A stretch of DNA of 64,000 bases from an uncultured Paraburkholderia sp. (GCA_940746715.1 CALNWN010000001.1:558001-622000); one strand, 5' to 3'; positions 9,601-21,516 are shown, counted from the stretch's first letter. Notes: a model not told the origin generated them from the sequence alone. A program made the numbers and translations.

Positions 9601-11920
9601 TTAGCCGCGTTCCGGCCGCGTTGTCACACCGGACAATGCGCCGCGCGGCTCAGGTGACTGCTGGCGCATACGCATCCGCCAGCGCGCATAGGCGCTCGCG
9701 CCGACCGGCCGGCTGTACAGATAGCCCTGCTGCTTGTCGCAATCGATGGAACGCAAAAACGCCGCCTGCTCGGGCGTTTCCACGCCTTCCGCGGTGACGT
9801 TCATGCCGAGAGAATGCGCCATCGCCACGACGGCCTGCGTGATCGCAATCGAATCGCGATGGTCCGGCAAACCGGCGACAAACGACCGGTCGATCTTCAG
9901 GTTATGCAGCGGAAAGCGCTTCAGATACGACAGCGACGAATAGCCGGTGCCGAAGTCGTCGACGGAAATACGCACGCCCGTCGCGCTCAGCGCGAGCAGC
10001 ATGGGGAGCACGGTGTCGCTGTCGCTCATCAGCAGCCGCTCGGTGATTTCCAGTTCGAGCGCCGCCGGTTCGAGCCCGGACTGGTCGAGGCAGCGCCTGA
10101 TGCGCTCGACGAGCCCGTCGTTGAACTGGCGCGGCGACAGGTTCACCGCGACGATCAGTTCCGGCGCGAGCGTGCGCCGCCAGCGCGCCGCCTGCTCGCA
10201 CGCGTGCGCGAGCACCCATTCGCCGATCTCGGCGATGAGGCCCGCGTCTTCGGCAACCGGAATGAACTCGGCCGGCGAGACGTTGCCGAGCTCGCTGTTG
10301 TACCAGCGCAGCAGCGCCTCTGCGCCGATGGTGCGGCCGTCCTGGCTATCGACGATCGGCTGATAGACAAGGCTCAGCTCGTTGCCGGCGAGCGCGCGGC
10401 GCAGCGACTGCTCGATCAGGAAGCGGCGCTGCAACTGCTGATTGAGCTCGGCGGTAAAGAACTGGAAGTTGTTGCGGCCGCGCTGCTTCGCGTGATACAT
10501 GGCCGAGTCGGCGTTGCGCATCAGCGTGGGCGCGTCCTGGCCGTCATCCGGAAAGCGGCTGATGCCGATCGAGGCGCCCAGGTAGTACTCGTTATCCGCC
10601 ACCGCGAACGGCACGGCGATTTCATCGAGGATGTGACGGGCAAGCGCGATCAGCCGCTCGTTGCAGTCGCAGGCGCTGACCACGATCACGAACTCGTCGC
10701 CGCCCACGCGCGCGAGCGAGTCGTCCGGGCCGACGCAACCGGCGAGCCGCCCGGCGACGCTTTTCAGGAGCGCGTCGCCGGCCTCGTGACCGGCGGTGTC
10801 GTTGACCTTCTTGAAGCCGTCCAGATCGACGAACAGCACCGCGACGCTCGCGAGCTCGCCTTTGCCGTCCGGGCCGCCGGGCGCGAACAGGCTGTTCATC
10901 CGCTCGGTCAGATAGGCGCGGTTGTAAAGCCCGGTGAGCGAATCGCGGGTGGCGAGGAATTTGAGCTGGCACTGCGCCTCGCGCACCGGCCCGATGTCGG
11001 TGAAAGAAATCAGCACGGAGTCGGGCTTGCTCTGGCCCGGCTTCAGGATCGGCACGACGTTCTCGGTGACCCAGATGACCTCGCCGCTTACGAGCTCGAT
11101 GGCGAGCGTGACGCCGAGCATCGGTTTGCCCGTGGCAAGCACCTGGTTCGTGGGCCGCTCGTCTTCCGTCACGGGCGAGCCGTCCTCGTGAAAGGCGCGC
11201 ACCATCACCGTGCGAATGCTGCGTCCGACGATCTGCGGTCCCGTGCGCAGCATGCGCTGCGCGCTCGGATTGCAGGCCAGCACGACGCCCTCGCGCGACT
11301 GCACGACAATGCCTTCAATCAGATGATCGACGACGAGCCGGTGATGCTCCTCGCTGTTGGCGAGGCGCTGCGCCATGGCGTCCTGATGCACGGCGAGGCC
11401 GACGCTGCGGCTGATGTCGCGCAACATGGTCTCTTCCTGCGGAGTCGGCCGTCGTGGCTCGCGATGATAGACGGCGAATGCGCCGAGCATGACGCCTGCG
11501 TCGTTTTCGAACGGCACCGACCAGCACGCGAAAGTCCGCCCACAGCGGATCCGTTTCGATGTCCTCGACCACCACGAGGCGCCGCTCGTACATCGCGGTG
11601 CCGCATGAGCCCGCGCGCGGGCCGATCGCCGCGCCGTCGATTGCCGTGCTGAAGCGCCTTGGCAGCGACGGCGCGCCGCCCATGCGCACATGCACGCCGT
11701 CTTCGTCGAGCAACAGGATGGAGCAGGACGCGCCCGCGCCCAGCAGCGCTTCCGCGCGCAGACACACCTCATCCAGCAATTCCGGCAACGGCGTATTGCG
11801 GGTGATGAGCCGCAATACGCTGCGCTCCGACGCCAGTACCTCTTCGGCCAGGTCCGGCCGGTAACGGCCATCGCCGGGCGTTGCTTCCACCTCCCTACAT
11901 GATGTCGCTTCTCGGTTCAT
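9601..11920 (-). pseudogene. GAF-PAS-GGDEF-EAL cyclic-di-GMP protein, broken in the GAF domain
   Basis: Frame 1 from ATG 11920 encodes an N-terminal GAF-like domain (LLITRN-type helix, LDEDGVHVRMGG) up to DPLWADFR. Near 11526-11530 a small deletion shifts the frame. Frame 2 resumes with ACWSVPFENDAGVMLGAF, then a PAS domain, a GGDEF domain with intact RVGGDEF, and an EAL domain with AEALLRW, DDFGTGYSSLSYLKRF and TAEGVET. Intact relatives make or degrade c-di-GMP at the membrane or in the cytosol. About 9 residues appear to be missing at the junction. The product from the native start stops soon after the break. Confidence 0.82.
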
Positions 11921-12075
11921 ATATGCCCCCCCAACCCAACATCGGCAAGTTTATGTAAGCAGCGCATCAGGGTATACCCGTTAAATGCCCGAAGACCCTG
12001 CAGGCAGCGCCTGTATTTGCCATGCCTTGTTTTATCCGTCGGCCGCTTGTCTGCCAGCCCTGCCGGTACGGCTTC

Positions 12076-13509
12076 TCACGCCATCTGCGTCACCAGCTCG
12101 CCGAGTGTCTTCAACGCCGCCTCGCTTTGCGTCGTCCACGGATAGCTGTAGTTGAGCCGGATGAAATGGCCGTAATGATTGCGCGTAGAAAACATCATGC
12201 CGGGCCCGACGGTAATGCTGCGCGCGAGCGCCGCCTGGTAAAGCTTCATCGAATCGATTCGCTCCGGCAGCTCCACCCACAGCACATAGCCGCCTTGCGG
12301 CGCGGAGATGCGCGTGCCCGCCGGAAAAAAACGCCGCACCATCGCGCTCATGATGCTCGCCTGCTGGCGATAGACCTTGCGAACGTGCCGCAGATGCCGG
12401 TCGTAGCCGTCCTGGCGCAGATAGTCGGCCACCGCGACCTGCGGCACCGAGGGCGTCGTCAGCGTATTCAAGAACTTGAGTTTCTCGACCTGCGCGCGAA
12501 AGCGTCCCGGCAATGCCCAGCCTATCCGGTACGACGCGGTCAGGCTCTTGGAAAACGACGCGCAATGCAGCACGAGGCCCTGCGTGTCGAAGCTTTTCAG
12601 GGTCGAGGGCCGGGTCTCGCCGAAATAGAGCTCCTGATACACATCGTTTTCGATGACGGGAATCTGATGCACGGCGAGCAGTTCGACCAGCTGCCGCTTG
12701 CGCGTGTCCGGCATCTGAAAACCCAGCGGATTCTGGAAGTTCGGCATCACCATGCAGGCGGCGATCTTCTGGCGCGCGATCACCTGCGCGAGCGCGTCCA
12801 GATCGATTCCGTCGACGGGATGGGTCGCCACCTCGATCGCCCGCATGCCGAGGCGCTCGATGGCGTGCAGCATCGCGTAATACGTGGGCGATTCGACGGC
12901 GACCGTGTCGCCGGGCCTGGCGACCGCCTGCAAGCTGAGATTGATCGCCTCCGTCGCGCCGAGCGTAATGACGATTTCCCCAGGATCGACCAGCATACCG
13001 TTTTCCGTGTAGCGGCGCGCGATCTGCCGGATCAGTTCGGGGTTGCCCGGCGGCAGATCGTCGATCAGGTTCCAGCTTGCCTGGCGGCGCGCAATCGCGT
13101 TCGCATACTGATTGATGCGCCGCCACGGAAAGAGCGACGGGTCCGGATACGGCGAGCCGAACGGCACGGCGTCGTGCGCGCGGATGCTGCGCAGCGTGGA
13201 CAGCACGAGCCGACTCACGTCGACTTCCGCGGCGACGGGCGCGACCGGCGGCGCGGGCGTGCCGTTTCCGCGACGGGTTTCGGGCCGGAGCGCGGCGAGC
13301 GCCGCTTCGCGCACGAAATAGCCCGATTGCGGCCGCGTTTCGACGATGCCGCGGCTTTCCAGCAGTGCATAAGCATGCAGCACCGTCTTGATGCTCACGC
13401 CATGCTGCTGGCTCGCCTGCCGCACCGACGGAATCCGTTCGCCCGCCGCGAACACGCCGCGGCGCACGGCTTCGGTGATTTCGTCGGCGAGCTTTTCGTA
13501 GAGTTTCAA
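12076..13509 (-). CDS. MocR-type regulator: GntR winged helix fused to class I PLP aminotransferase
   Basis: A 477-aa intact protein. Residues 1-75 are a GntR helix-turn-helix (ERIPSVRQASQQHGVSIKTV, LESRGIVETRPQSGYFV). Residues ~110-477 are an aminotransferase fold with TLGATEAINL, PNFQNPLGFQMP and the PLP-lysine motif SFSKSLTASYRIGW. MocR proteins sense amino acid or vitamin B6 metabolites through the aminotransferase domain and bind spaced direct repeats. It is divergent from the broken ydeP-type gene, with a 160-bp gap containing two CTGTAT repeats. The target is unknown; control of itself and of the ydeP-type gene is inferred from position. Confidence 0.9.
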   Translation of the reverse strand: MKLYEKLADEITEAVRRGVFAAGERIPSVRQASQQHGVSIKTVLHAYALLESRGIVETRPQSGYFVREAALAALRPETRRGNGTPAPPVAPVAAEVDVSRLVLSTLRSIRAHDAVPFGSPYPDPSLFPWRRINQYANAIARRQASWNLIDDLPPGNPELIRQIARRYTENGMLVDPGEIVITLGATEAINLSLQAVARPGDTVAVESPTYYAMLHAIERLGMRAIEVATHPVDGIDLDALAQVIARQKIAACMVMPNFQNPLGFQMPDTRKRQLVELLAVHQIPVIENDVYQELYFGETRPSTLKSFDTQGLVLHCASFSKSLTASYRIGWALPGRFRAQVEKLKFLNTLTTPSVPQVAVADYLRQDGYDRHLRHVRKVYRQQASIMSAMVRRFFPAGTRISAPQGGYVLWVELPERIDSMKLYQAALARSITVGPGMMFSTRNHYGHFIRLNYSYPWTTQSEAALKTLGELVTQMA

Positions 13510-13566
13510 GGGCGTGACCAGGAAGGACGGATTTCTCGCGCGTCAGTCTATGACAAAACGCTGCAA

Positions 13567-13597
13567 CTGTATCCCTTCCCCTTTTGTTTTTCTGTAT
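13567..13597. promoter_or_regulatory. Candidate MocR operator: two CTGTAT direct repeats
   Basis: CTGTAT occurs at 13567-13572 and 13592-13597, 25 bp apart start to start, in the mocR/ydeP intergenic region. The spacer is a CT/T-rich tract. Spaced direct repeats are the usual binding pattern of MocR proteins such as GabR. No binding evidence exists here. Confidence 0.35.
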
Positions 13598-13669
13598 GCT
13601 GCACTGCGATTGGAACACAGTAGGCTTGTCACATCGGGCAAAAGCCATGACAAACCACGCGCGGCAACC

Positions 13670-16017
13670 ATGAAGAACACCGACATCCGGCGCAACGCGA
13701 GCCAGAAAGCCCGCGGCGACGCCCGTATCGAGCCGTACACGCACCCGGCGGCCGGCTGGGGCGCGCTCAAGTACGTCGCCATCAACCTGATCAAGGAAAA
13801 GGTGACGGGCGGCAATTACCGCACGCTGCTCAAGCAGAATCAGCTGGACGGCTTCGACTGCCCCGGCTGCGCGTGGCCCGACCGCGAGCATGCATCCACC
13901 TTCGAGTTCTGCGAGAACGGCGTGAAGGCGGTGGCCGCCGAGGCGACCAGCAAGCGCGTGACGCCCGCTTTCTTCGCGCAGCACACGGTCGCCGAACTGA
14001 TGGCGCAGTCGGACTTCGAGCTCGAACAGCACGGCCGCCTGACCGACCCGCTCGTCTATGACGCGATCAGCGACCGCTACGTGCCGATCGGCTGGAACGA
14101 AGCCTTCGACCTGATCGCGAGCCACCTGAAGCGCCTCGACGATCCGAACGAGGCCGCGTTCTACACGTCGGGCCGCGCGAGCAACGAGGCCGCGTTCCTC
14201 TACCAGCTGTTCGTGCGCATATACGGCACGAACAATTTTCCCGACTGCTCGAACATGTGCCACGAAGCGACGAGCCGCGGCTTGCCGGGCACGGTCGGCA
14301 TCGGCAAAGGCACGGTCACGCTCGACGACTTCGAACACGCCGACACGCTGCTCATCTTCGGCCAGAATTCGGCGACCAATCATCCGCGCATGCTCGGCGA
14401 GTTGCGCGAATGCGCGAAGCGCGGCGCGACCATCGTGTCGATCAACCCGCTCAAGGAGCGCGGGCTGGAGCGTTTCGCGAGTCCACAGCATCCGGTGGAA
14501 ATGCTCACCTGGGCAGCACGAAGATCAGCTCTGTGTTTATTCGCCCGAAAGTCGGCGGCGACTTTGCGCTGATCAAGGGCGTCGCCAAGCGCGTGATCGA
14601 ACTCGACGACGAAGCGCAGGCGTCGGGCCTCGAGCGCGTGCTCGACGTCGCGTTCATCGCGGAACATACGGTCGGCTTCGAGGCGTTCGCGGAAAATCTG
14701 CGCGCCGAAAGCTGGGACACGATCGTCGCGGAATCCGGCGTGCGCTATGAAGACGTGCTCAAGCTCGCGGACATCTACGCGAAAGGCCGCGCGGTGATCT
14801 CGACGTGGGGCATGGGCCTCACGCAGCACAAGAATTCGGTTGCGACCGTGCAACTGCTGTCGAATCTGATGATGATGCGCGGCAACATCGGCCGGCGCGG
14901 CGCGGGTCTGTGCCCGGTGCGCGGACATTCGAACGTGCAGGGCGACCGCACGGTCGGCATCGAGGAAAAACCTACCCAGGCCTTTCTCGACCGGCTCGGC
15001 GAGGTCTACCGTTTCGAGCCGCCGCGCGAGCACGGGCTCGACGTCGTCAACACGATTGCCGCGATGCTCGACGGAAAAGTGAAAGTGTTTATCGGGCTTG
15101 GCGGCAACTTTTCGATCGCGACGCCCGACACGCCGCGCACATGGGAAGCAATGCGTTCGTGCGATCTCACGGTGCACATCACGACAAAGCTGAACCGCAG
15201 CCATCTCGTGCACGGCCGCGACGCGCTGATTCTGCCGACGCTCGGCCGCACGGAGATCGACCTGCAAAACGGCATTGCCCAAGGCGTGAGCGTCGAGGAT
15301 TCGATGAGCATGGTGCACATCTCGTACGGCATGAACAAGCCGGCGTCGGAGAATCTGCTGTCGGAGATCGCGATCGTCGCGCGCATGGCGCATGCGACGC
15401 TCGGCAGCGACAAGGTCGACTGGCTCGCGCACGCCGCGGATTACTCGCTGATTCGCGACGGCATCGCGAAGGTGATCGACGGTTTCCATGACTACAACGA
15501 GCGGCTCAAACGCCCGGGCGGCTTCCATCTCGGCGTCGCGTCGCGCGAGCGGATCTGGAAAACGCCGAGCGGCAAGGCGCAGTTCCTCGTGCATGCGATT
15601 GCGCTCGACACGCCGATTCATCGCGCGCGTAAGGAGCACGGCGAGCGCCTGATGACCCTGATGACAACGCGGTCGCACGATCAGTACAACACAACGATCT
15701 ACGGTCTCGGCGACCGCTATCGCGGCGTGTACGGACAGCGGCGCGTGCTGTTCGCGAACAGGGACGACATCGCGATGCTGGGCTTCGCAGCGGGACAACG
15801 CGTGGATATCACGAGCGTGTGGGCCGACGGCATCGAGCGTCACGCGGACGGTTTTCTGCTCGTCGAATACGACATTCCGCGCGGTTGCCTCGGCGCCTAC
15901 TACCCGGAAACGAATCCGCTCGTGCCGCTGTCGTCGGTCGCGGACGGCGCGGGCACGCCCACTTCGAAGTCGATTCCTGTGTTGCTGAAAACGTCGTCGG
16001 TAGAGGCGGTGGCCTGA
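13670..16017 (+). pseudogene. FdhF/YdeP-type molybdopterin oxidoreductase, one frameshift
   Basis: The two frames join into a ~780-aa molybdopterin-binding oxidoreductase. Frame 1 runs from MKNTDIRRNAS and includes FDCPGCAWPD (the CxxC of this subfamily), SGRASNEAAF, NFPDCSNMCHEATS and FGQNSATNHPRM, up to EMLT. One A appears lost near 14509. Frame 2 resumes with GSTKISSVFIRPKVGGD and runs to the stop, including WGMGLTQHKNS, RGNIGRRGAGLCPVRGHSN and TTRSHDQYNTTIYG. Family members are related to formate dehydrogenase alpha chains; YdeP is linked to acid resistance in E. coli. The chain from the native start ends after ~300 residues. Confidence 0.85.
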
Positions 16018-16023
16018 GGGGTA

Positions 16024-16527
16024 TCACGCCTGCGCTTTCGCCAAGTCGCGGTGCGTGAGATACAGCCGCAGATCGAACTCGATCTGATGGTAGCCCGGCT
16101 GCATGAACTCGCAGAGGCGGTAGAACGCCTTGTTGTGATCGCTTTCCTTCAGATGCGCGAGTTCATGCACCACGATCATCTTCAGAAATTCCGGCGCCGC
16201 CGCCTTGAATAGCGACGCAATGCGGATTTCCTTCTTCGCCTTGAGCTTGCCGCCCTGCACGCGCGAGATGCTGGTGTGCAGGCCCAGCGCATGGCGCATC
16301 ACGTCGAGCTTGCTGTCGTAGCTGACCTTGTCGATCTGCTCCGCGCTGCGTAGATGTTCGCGCTTCAACTCGGCGCAGTAGGTGTAGAGCGCGCGATCGG
16401 TCTGCACGTCGTGCGTGTTCGGATAGCGCGCGGCGAGGTACGGGCCGAGTTGTTCGTCGGCGATGAGTTTCTTCACTTTCTCGAGCAGCGCGGGCGGATA
16501 GCCGCTCAGGTATTTCAGGCGGTGCAT
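16024..16527 (-). CDS. YgjP-like (DUF45) metal-dependent hydrolase
   Basis: A 167-aa intact protein ending in the YgjP-like metallopeptidase signature VVHELAHLKESDHNKAFY (residues ~118-135), an HExxH zinc site with a third histidine. Upstream are KLDVMRHALGLHTSISRVQ and KKEIRIASLFK, typical of this group. YgjP relatives are reported as metal-dependent nucleotidases or peptidases; the substrate here is unknown. It is convergent with the ydeP-type gene, with only 6 bp between stop codons. Confidence 0.85.
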   Translation of the reverse strand: MHRLKYLSGYPPALLEKVKKLIADEQLGPYLAARYPNTHDVQTDRALYTYCAELKREHLRSAEQIDKVSYDSKLDVMRHALGLHTSISRVQGGKLKAKKEIRIASLFKAAAPEFLKMIVVHELAHLKESDHNKAFYRLCEFMQPGYHQIEFDLRLYLTHRDLAKAQA

Positions 16528-16581
16528 GGTGTCGGACTGGCGCGAAACGCCCAGTTTACACGGCTGTCGCGCGACGATGCC

Positions 16582-17890
16582 TCACACGCGCCACACCGGC
16601 CCGCCGGGAAAATCATGCTGATCGAGCGACGCCGCGTGAATTTTCGATGCTGTAACCGGAACGTTGCGGCGGCATATAGCGACCGTTGCGGATCACCACC
16701 GGGTCGACGAAATGCTCATGCAAATGATCGACGTATTCGAGCACCCGGTTCTCGAGCGACGCGGACACGCAGATATAGTCGAACAGCGAAATATGCTGCA
16801 CGTACTCGCATAAACCGACGCCGCCCGCGTGCGGACACACCGGAACGCCGAACTTCGCCGCCATCAGCAGCACGACGATCACTTCGTTCAGACCGCCGAG
16901 GCGACAACTGTCCACCTGACAGAAGTCGATGGCGCGTGCCTGCAGCAACTGCTTGAACATCACGCGGTTGTGGCAGTGCTCGCCGGTTGCCACGCCGATG
17001 GGCGCGAGCCGCTCGCGGATCGCGGCGTGGCCGAGAATGTCGTCGGGGCTCGTCGGTTCCTCGATCCACCACGGGTCGAATTGCGCGAGTTGTCGCATGT
17101 TCGCGATGGCTTCATCGACATCCCACACCTGGTTTGCGTCCATCATCAGCTTGCGGTCTGGGCCGATTTCCTCGCGCAGAATGCGGGCGCGGCGCAGATC
17201 TTCTGCGAGATTGCCGCCGACTTTCTGCTTGAAATGCGTCCACCCTTGCGCGACGCCTTCGCGCGCGAGGCGGCGAATCTTGTCGTCGTCATAGCCGAGC
17301 CAGCCTGCGGAAGTCGTGTAAGCCGGGTAGCCGCGCGCGAGCATCTCTTTCTCGCGCGCGGCTTTGGTGCAGGCATGACGATGCAGCATCGCAATTGCTT
17401 CCTGCGGCGTCAGCGCGTCCGTCACATAGCGGAAATCCAGACACCGCACGAGTTCTTCGGGACTCATGTCGACGAGCAGCTTCCACACCGGCTTGCCTGC
17501 TGCTTTCGCCCACAGGTCCCAGAGCGCATTCACGACCGCCGCGGTGGCCAGATGAATCGCGCCCTTGTCCGGGCCGATCCAGCGCAACTGGCTGTCCGAG
17601 GTCAGCGCGCGCCAAAAGCCGCCCATGTCGGCGGCAATCTCCTGAAGCGTTTTGCCGACGACGAGCGGCGCAAGCGCCTCCACCGCCCTCACGCAGATCT
17701 CGTTGCCGCGGCCGATCGTAAACGTCAGACCGTGGCCCACAAGCCCTTGCGGCGCATCCGTTTCGAGCGTGACGTAGGTGGCCGAATAATCGGGCGCGGC
17801 GTTCATCGCATCCGAGCCGTCGAGCGAACGCGAAGTCGGAAAGCGGATGTCGCACACCGACAGTCTCTTAATCGTAGTGATCGTGGTCAT
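16582..17890 (-). pseudogene. L-fuconate dehydratase (enolase superfamily), frameshifted 20 codons before its end
   Basis: From ATG 17890 the first ~415 residues match the fuconate dehydratase group of the mandelate racemase/enolase superfamily. Key features are HFKQKVGGNLAEDLRRAR (catalytic lysine region), LMMDANQVWDV and WWIEEPTSPDD (metal ligands), and CPHAGGVGLCEYVQHIS. At 16641-16644 a run of four T (A on the coding strand) stands where three are expected. Reading past it restores a natural C-terminus ending PGGPVWRV at 16582. As it stands the protein ends with about seven wrong residues at 16613. Catalytic residues are present, so residual activity is possible. It is last in the decayed sugar operon. 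Confidence 0.75.
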
Positions 17891-17926
17891 GTCACACGCC
17901 CCAGGACGGCTGCATTCACGCGACGA

Positions 17927-18870
17927 TCAATCGTAGAGCACCGCGGCGATCTTCGGATCGTTCATGTTGCTCTTGTCGTACCAGTAGAAACCGGTGTCGA
18001 CTTTCTTCGGCAGCTTCTCGCCCTTGAGCGCCTTGACCGCGGAATCGACCACACATTTGCCGATGCCGATCGGGTTCTGCGTGATCGCGCCGGCCATCAG
18101 CCCGGAATTGATGTCCTCCTTCTGCTCCTTGCCCGAGTCGTAGCCGATAAGCACGAGCTTCTTGCCCGACTTCTTCACGCCGATCGTCGCGCCCTCCGCG
18201 GAGCCTTCATTGGCGCCGAAGATGCCCTTCAGGTTCGGGTTCGCCTGAATCATCGCCTTGGCGATTTCCGCGGATTTCAAATGGTCGCCGCCGCCGTATT
18301 GCACCGACACGATCTTCACGTTCGAATGCTTGCTCTTCATTTCGTTGAGGAAACCGTCGCGCCGGTCGATGCCCGTGCGGCTCGTCTGATCGTGCACGAT
18401 CACGCCGACTTCGCCGGCATTGCCGATGGCCTCGCCCATCTTGTCGGCGGCGAGCGCGGCAGCCGCAAGATTGTCGGTCGCGCAGGTCGTGAGCGGGATG
18501 TCGCTGTCCACGCCGGAGTCGAATGCGATGACCGGAATCTTCGCGGCCTGCGCTCTTTTCAGCAGCGGAATGGCCGCCTTGCTGTCGAGCGCGGCAATGC
18601 CGATGGCTTGCGGCTTTTTCGCGAGCGCGGCCGCGACAACATGTCGATCTGCTTGTCGACCATGGCCTCTGTTTCCGGGCCCTCGAACGTGATCCGCACC
18701 TTGTGTTCCTTCGCGCCCTGCTCCGCGCCGGCTTTGACCGCCTGCCAGAACTGATGCTGGAAACCCTTGGAAATGAGCGGAATATAAACGTCTTCCGCGT
18801 GAGCAGCATTCGTTGCACCGACAAGCGCGCTCAAGCCGACCACGACACCCAATACTGTTCGATTCAACAT
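17927..18870 (-). pseudogene. Periplasmic sugar-binding protein of a ribose-type ABC transporter, frameshifted
   Basis: Frame 1 (ATG 18870) encodes a signal peptide ending AAHAED and the start of a type 1 periplasmic binding protein (VYIPLISKGFQHQFW). A single missing G near 18632 shifts the frame after DMLS. The correct frame continues with ALAKKPQAIGIAALDSKAA and reaches the normal C-terminus (FYWYDKSNMNDPKIAAVLYD) at 17927. Total length (~314 aa) is normal. In the operon it follows the ATPase and permease and precedes fuconate dehydratase, which suggests L-fucose or a related sugar as ligand. Confidence 0.82.
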
Positions 18871-18961
18871 GGACTCTCTCCTCCTAAGGTGTGGACCCTT
18901 CTTCTTCGCCGTCTGGGAAGCCTTGCAGCGCCTCCCCTTGTTGATGTTGTCCGGTGCAGGC

Positions 18962-19987
18962 TCAGCGCTTCCTGCGTCGCAGGATGTCGGCGTAGACCGC
19001 GAGAATGATGATGAGACCCGTCACCACGATCTGCCACTCCTGGGCGACGGACATGATGCGCAAGCCGTTGGTCAACACGCTCATGATGAACGCGCCGATG
19101 ATCGTGCCGAGAATCGTGCCCGAGCCGCCCGAGAGCGACGTCCCGCCGATTACGACCGCTGCAATCGCTTCGAGCTCGTAGCCCTGGCCGAGCGCCGGTT
19201 GCGCCGAGTTCAGGCGCGACGCGATGAGCAGCCCCCGCGACGCCGCAAATGGCGCCGCCGAGGCCATAAATGGCGATCTTCCAGCGGTCGACGTTCACGC
19301 CGGAGAGCCGCACCGCTTCCTCGTTACTGCCGAGCGCGAAGGTATAGCGGCCAAGCGCCGTGCGATTCAATGTGATCGAACTGACGATTGCGAGGAAGAA
19401 CAGGATCAGCACGGCGTTCGGAATCGGCAGACTCGGCAACAGGTAGCCGATCAGCGAGTCCTGCGAAATCATGTAGAAGTTTTCGGTGTCGGTGAAATAG
19501 ATCGGCTTGTCCGCCGACACGACAAGCGAGAGTCCCTTGAGCAGCAGCATCATGCCGAGCGTCGCGATGAACGGCGGGATTTTCATCTTCGCGGTGAGCG
19601 TCCCCGAAATGGTCCCGCAAATCGCGCCGGTGCCGATGGCGGCCAGCACGCCGACCCACATCGGCAAATGCCAGTAGGTGAGGAACACGCCGCAAATCAC
19701 CGCGGTGAAGGTCATCAACGTGCCGACCGAGAGGTCGATGCCGCCCGTGATGATGACGAACGTGGAGGCGATCGCGAGCACGCCGTTGACCGCCGTCGCC
19801 TGCAGAATACCGAGGATGTTGTCCATCTGCATGAAAGCTGGCGACGCAAAGCTGAAGAACACGAGCAGCAGGATCAGGCTCGTGAACGCGAGCAGCTTCT
19901 GCAGGGCCGTCGGCGAAAAAATGCGGGCCTTCAGGCCGCTCAGGCGCCGCTCGCCGGTCAGCGCGGGGAATCGGATTGCAGTGTCAT
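18962..19987 (-). pseudogene. RbsC-type sugar ABC transporter permease, two frameshifts
   Basis: The native start is probably ATG 19987 (MTLQSDSPR), but one base is missing near 19960 and a TGA follows after nine codons. The next frame gives the membrane region from KARIFSPTALQKLLAF through ITGGIDLSVGTLM and GSNEEAVRLSGV. A +1 G in a run at 19232-19236 breaks it again. The last frame gives [32 protein letters not shown] and the C-terminus ADILRRRKR. Together they make a full-length BPD_transp_2 permease (~340 aa). Confidence 0.82.
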
Positions 19988-20003
19988 GGGGTCCTCGCGA
20001 GGC

Positions 20004-21516
20004 TCACGCCGCTTTCAGGGTTTGGCGCTGGGTGGCCGATGCATGATGCGCTCCTGCGTCGCCTCGTTTGCGCCGAGCTCGCCGGTAATGCGGCCCTCGC
20101 ACATCACGACGATGCGGTCGCTCATCCGCAGAATCTCCGGAAGCTCCGGCGAAATCATGACGATGGCCTTGCCTTCGTCCGCGAGCGAGCGCAGCAGCTT
20201 GTAGATTTCGCTCTTGGCGCCGACGTCGATGCCGCGCGTGGGTTCGTCGAAGAACAGCACGTCGCAGTCGCGCTCGAGCCATTTGGCGATGACAATCTTC
20301 TGCTGGTTGCCGCCGGACAGCAGCTCGCACTTCCTGGCTTGGCGAAGGCGTGCGAATCGCGAGCAGACTGATGAAATGGCTTGCGCGGCGGCGCATCCGC
20401 GCGCGGCGCAGGAAGAAGTTGAACGACAGGAAGTTGCGCAGGTTCGACATGACGATGTTCGACTCGACGTCCATGCCGGTGGCGAGCCCAAAGCGCTTGC
20501 GGTCTTCCGAGAGATAGCCGATGCCGTTAGCGACCGCATCGCTCGGGTTTCTGATCGACGCTTTCGCGCCTTTCACGAGGATTTCGCCGGATTCGACGGG
20601 GTCCGCGCCGAACACCGCGCGCGCGACCTCGGTGCGGCCCGCGCCCATCAACCCGGCAAAGCCGAGAATCTCGCCCTGGCGCAAGGTAAAGCTCACGTCG
20701 CGCACGAGCGGGCCGGCGTTGAGATGCCTGACTTCCAGCGCGGCCTTGCCTTGCGCCGCGGCGCGCGCGGCGGGCACCACGTCCGTGAGCGTGCGCCCGA
20801 CCATCATGCCGATGATGGCCTCGACGGTCGTGTTGGCGGCGTCGACGGTGGCGACATACTCGCCCGTCGCGCAGCACGGTAACGCGGTCGGCGATCCGCT
20901 TTAACTCGTCCATCTTGTGCGAGATGTAGACGATGCCGACGCCCCGCCCTTTCAGTTCGCGGATGATGCGAAACAGCTCGGCGATCTCGGCGTCGTTCAG
21001 CGCAGAGGTGGGCTCGTCCATGATGAGCACGCGCGAATCGAACGACAGCGCCTTGGCGATCTCGACCATTTGCTGGCTCGCGACGGTCAACTCGCCGACC
21101 AGCGCGCGCGGGTCCAGATTCACGTGCATGCGCGAAAGAATCTCGCGCGCCTGGGCATTCAGCCTGTCTTCGTCGAGAAAAAGGCCGAGCCGCCCGCGCG
21201 GCTCGCGGCCGATGAAGATGTTTTGCGCGACCGTCAGGTGGTTCATCAGTTGGAGTTCCTGATGAATGATGCCGACGCCCGCCGCTTGCGCGTCGCGCGG
21301 GCTCTCGAATGACACCGGCTGGCCGTCGACCAGAATATCGCCCGAATCGCGCGTGTACACGCCGGCGAGGATTTTCATGAGCGTGGATTTGCCGGCGCCG
21401 TTCTCGCCCATCAGCGCATGGACTTCGCCCGCCATCAGTTCGAACTGGACGTCGTGAAGCGCCAGCACGCCGGGAAAGCTCTTGCTGAGCCTGTTGACGG
21501 AAATCAGCGGGGTCAT
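20004..21516 (-). pseudogene. RbsA/XylG-type double ATPase of a sugar ABC transporter, three frameshifts
   Basis: Four frames join into a ~500-aa protein with two nucleotide-binding domains. The first domain from ATG 21516 has Walker [24 protein letters not shown] and [11 protein letters not shown] +1 near 20864 breaks it after VTVLRDG. The second frame has [21 protein letters not shown] +1 near 20326 precedes the signature [16 protein letters not shown] and [15 protein letters not shown] missing G near 20038 alters the last ten residues. It is the first gene of the minus-strand order ATPase, permease, binding protein, fuconate dehydratase. Confidence 0.83.
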
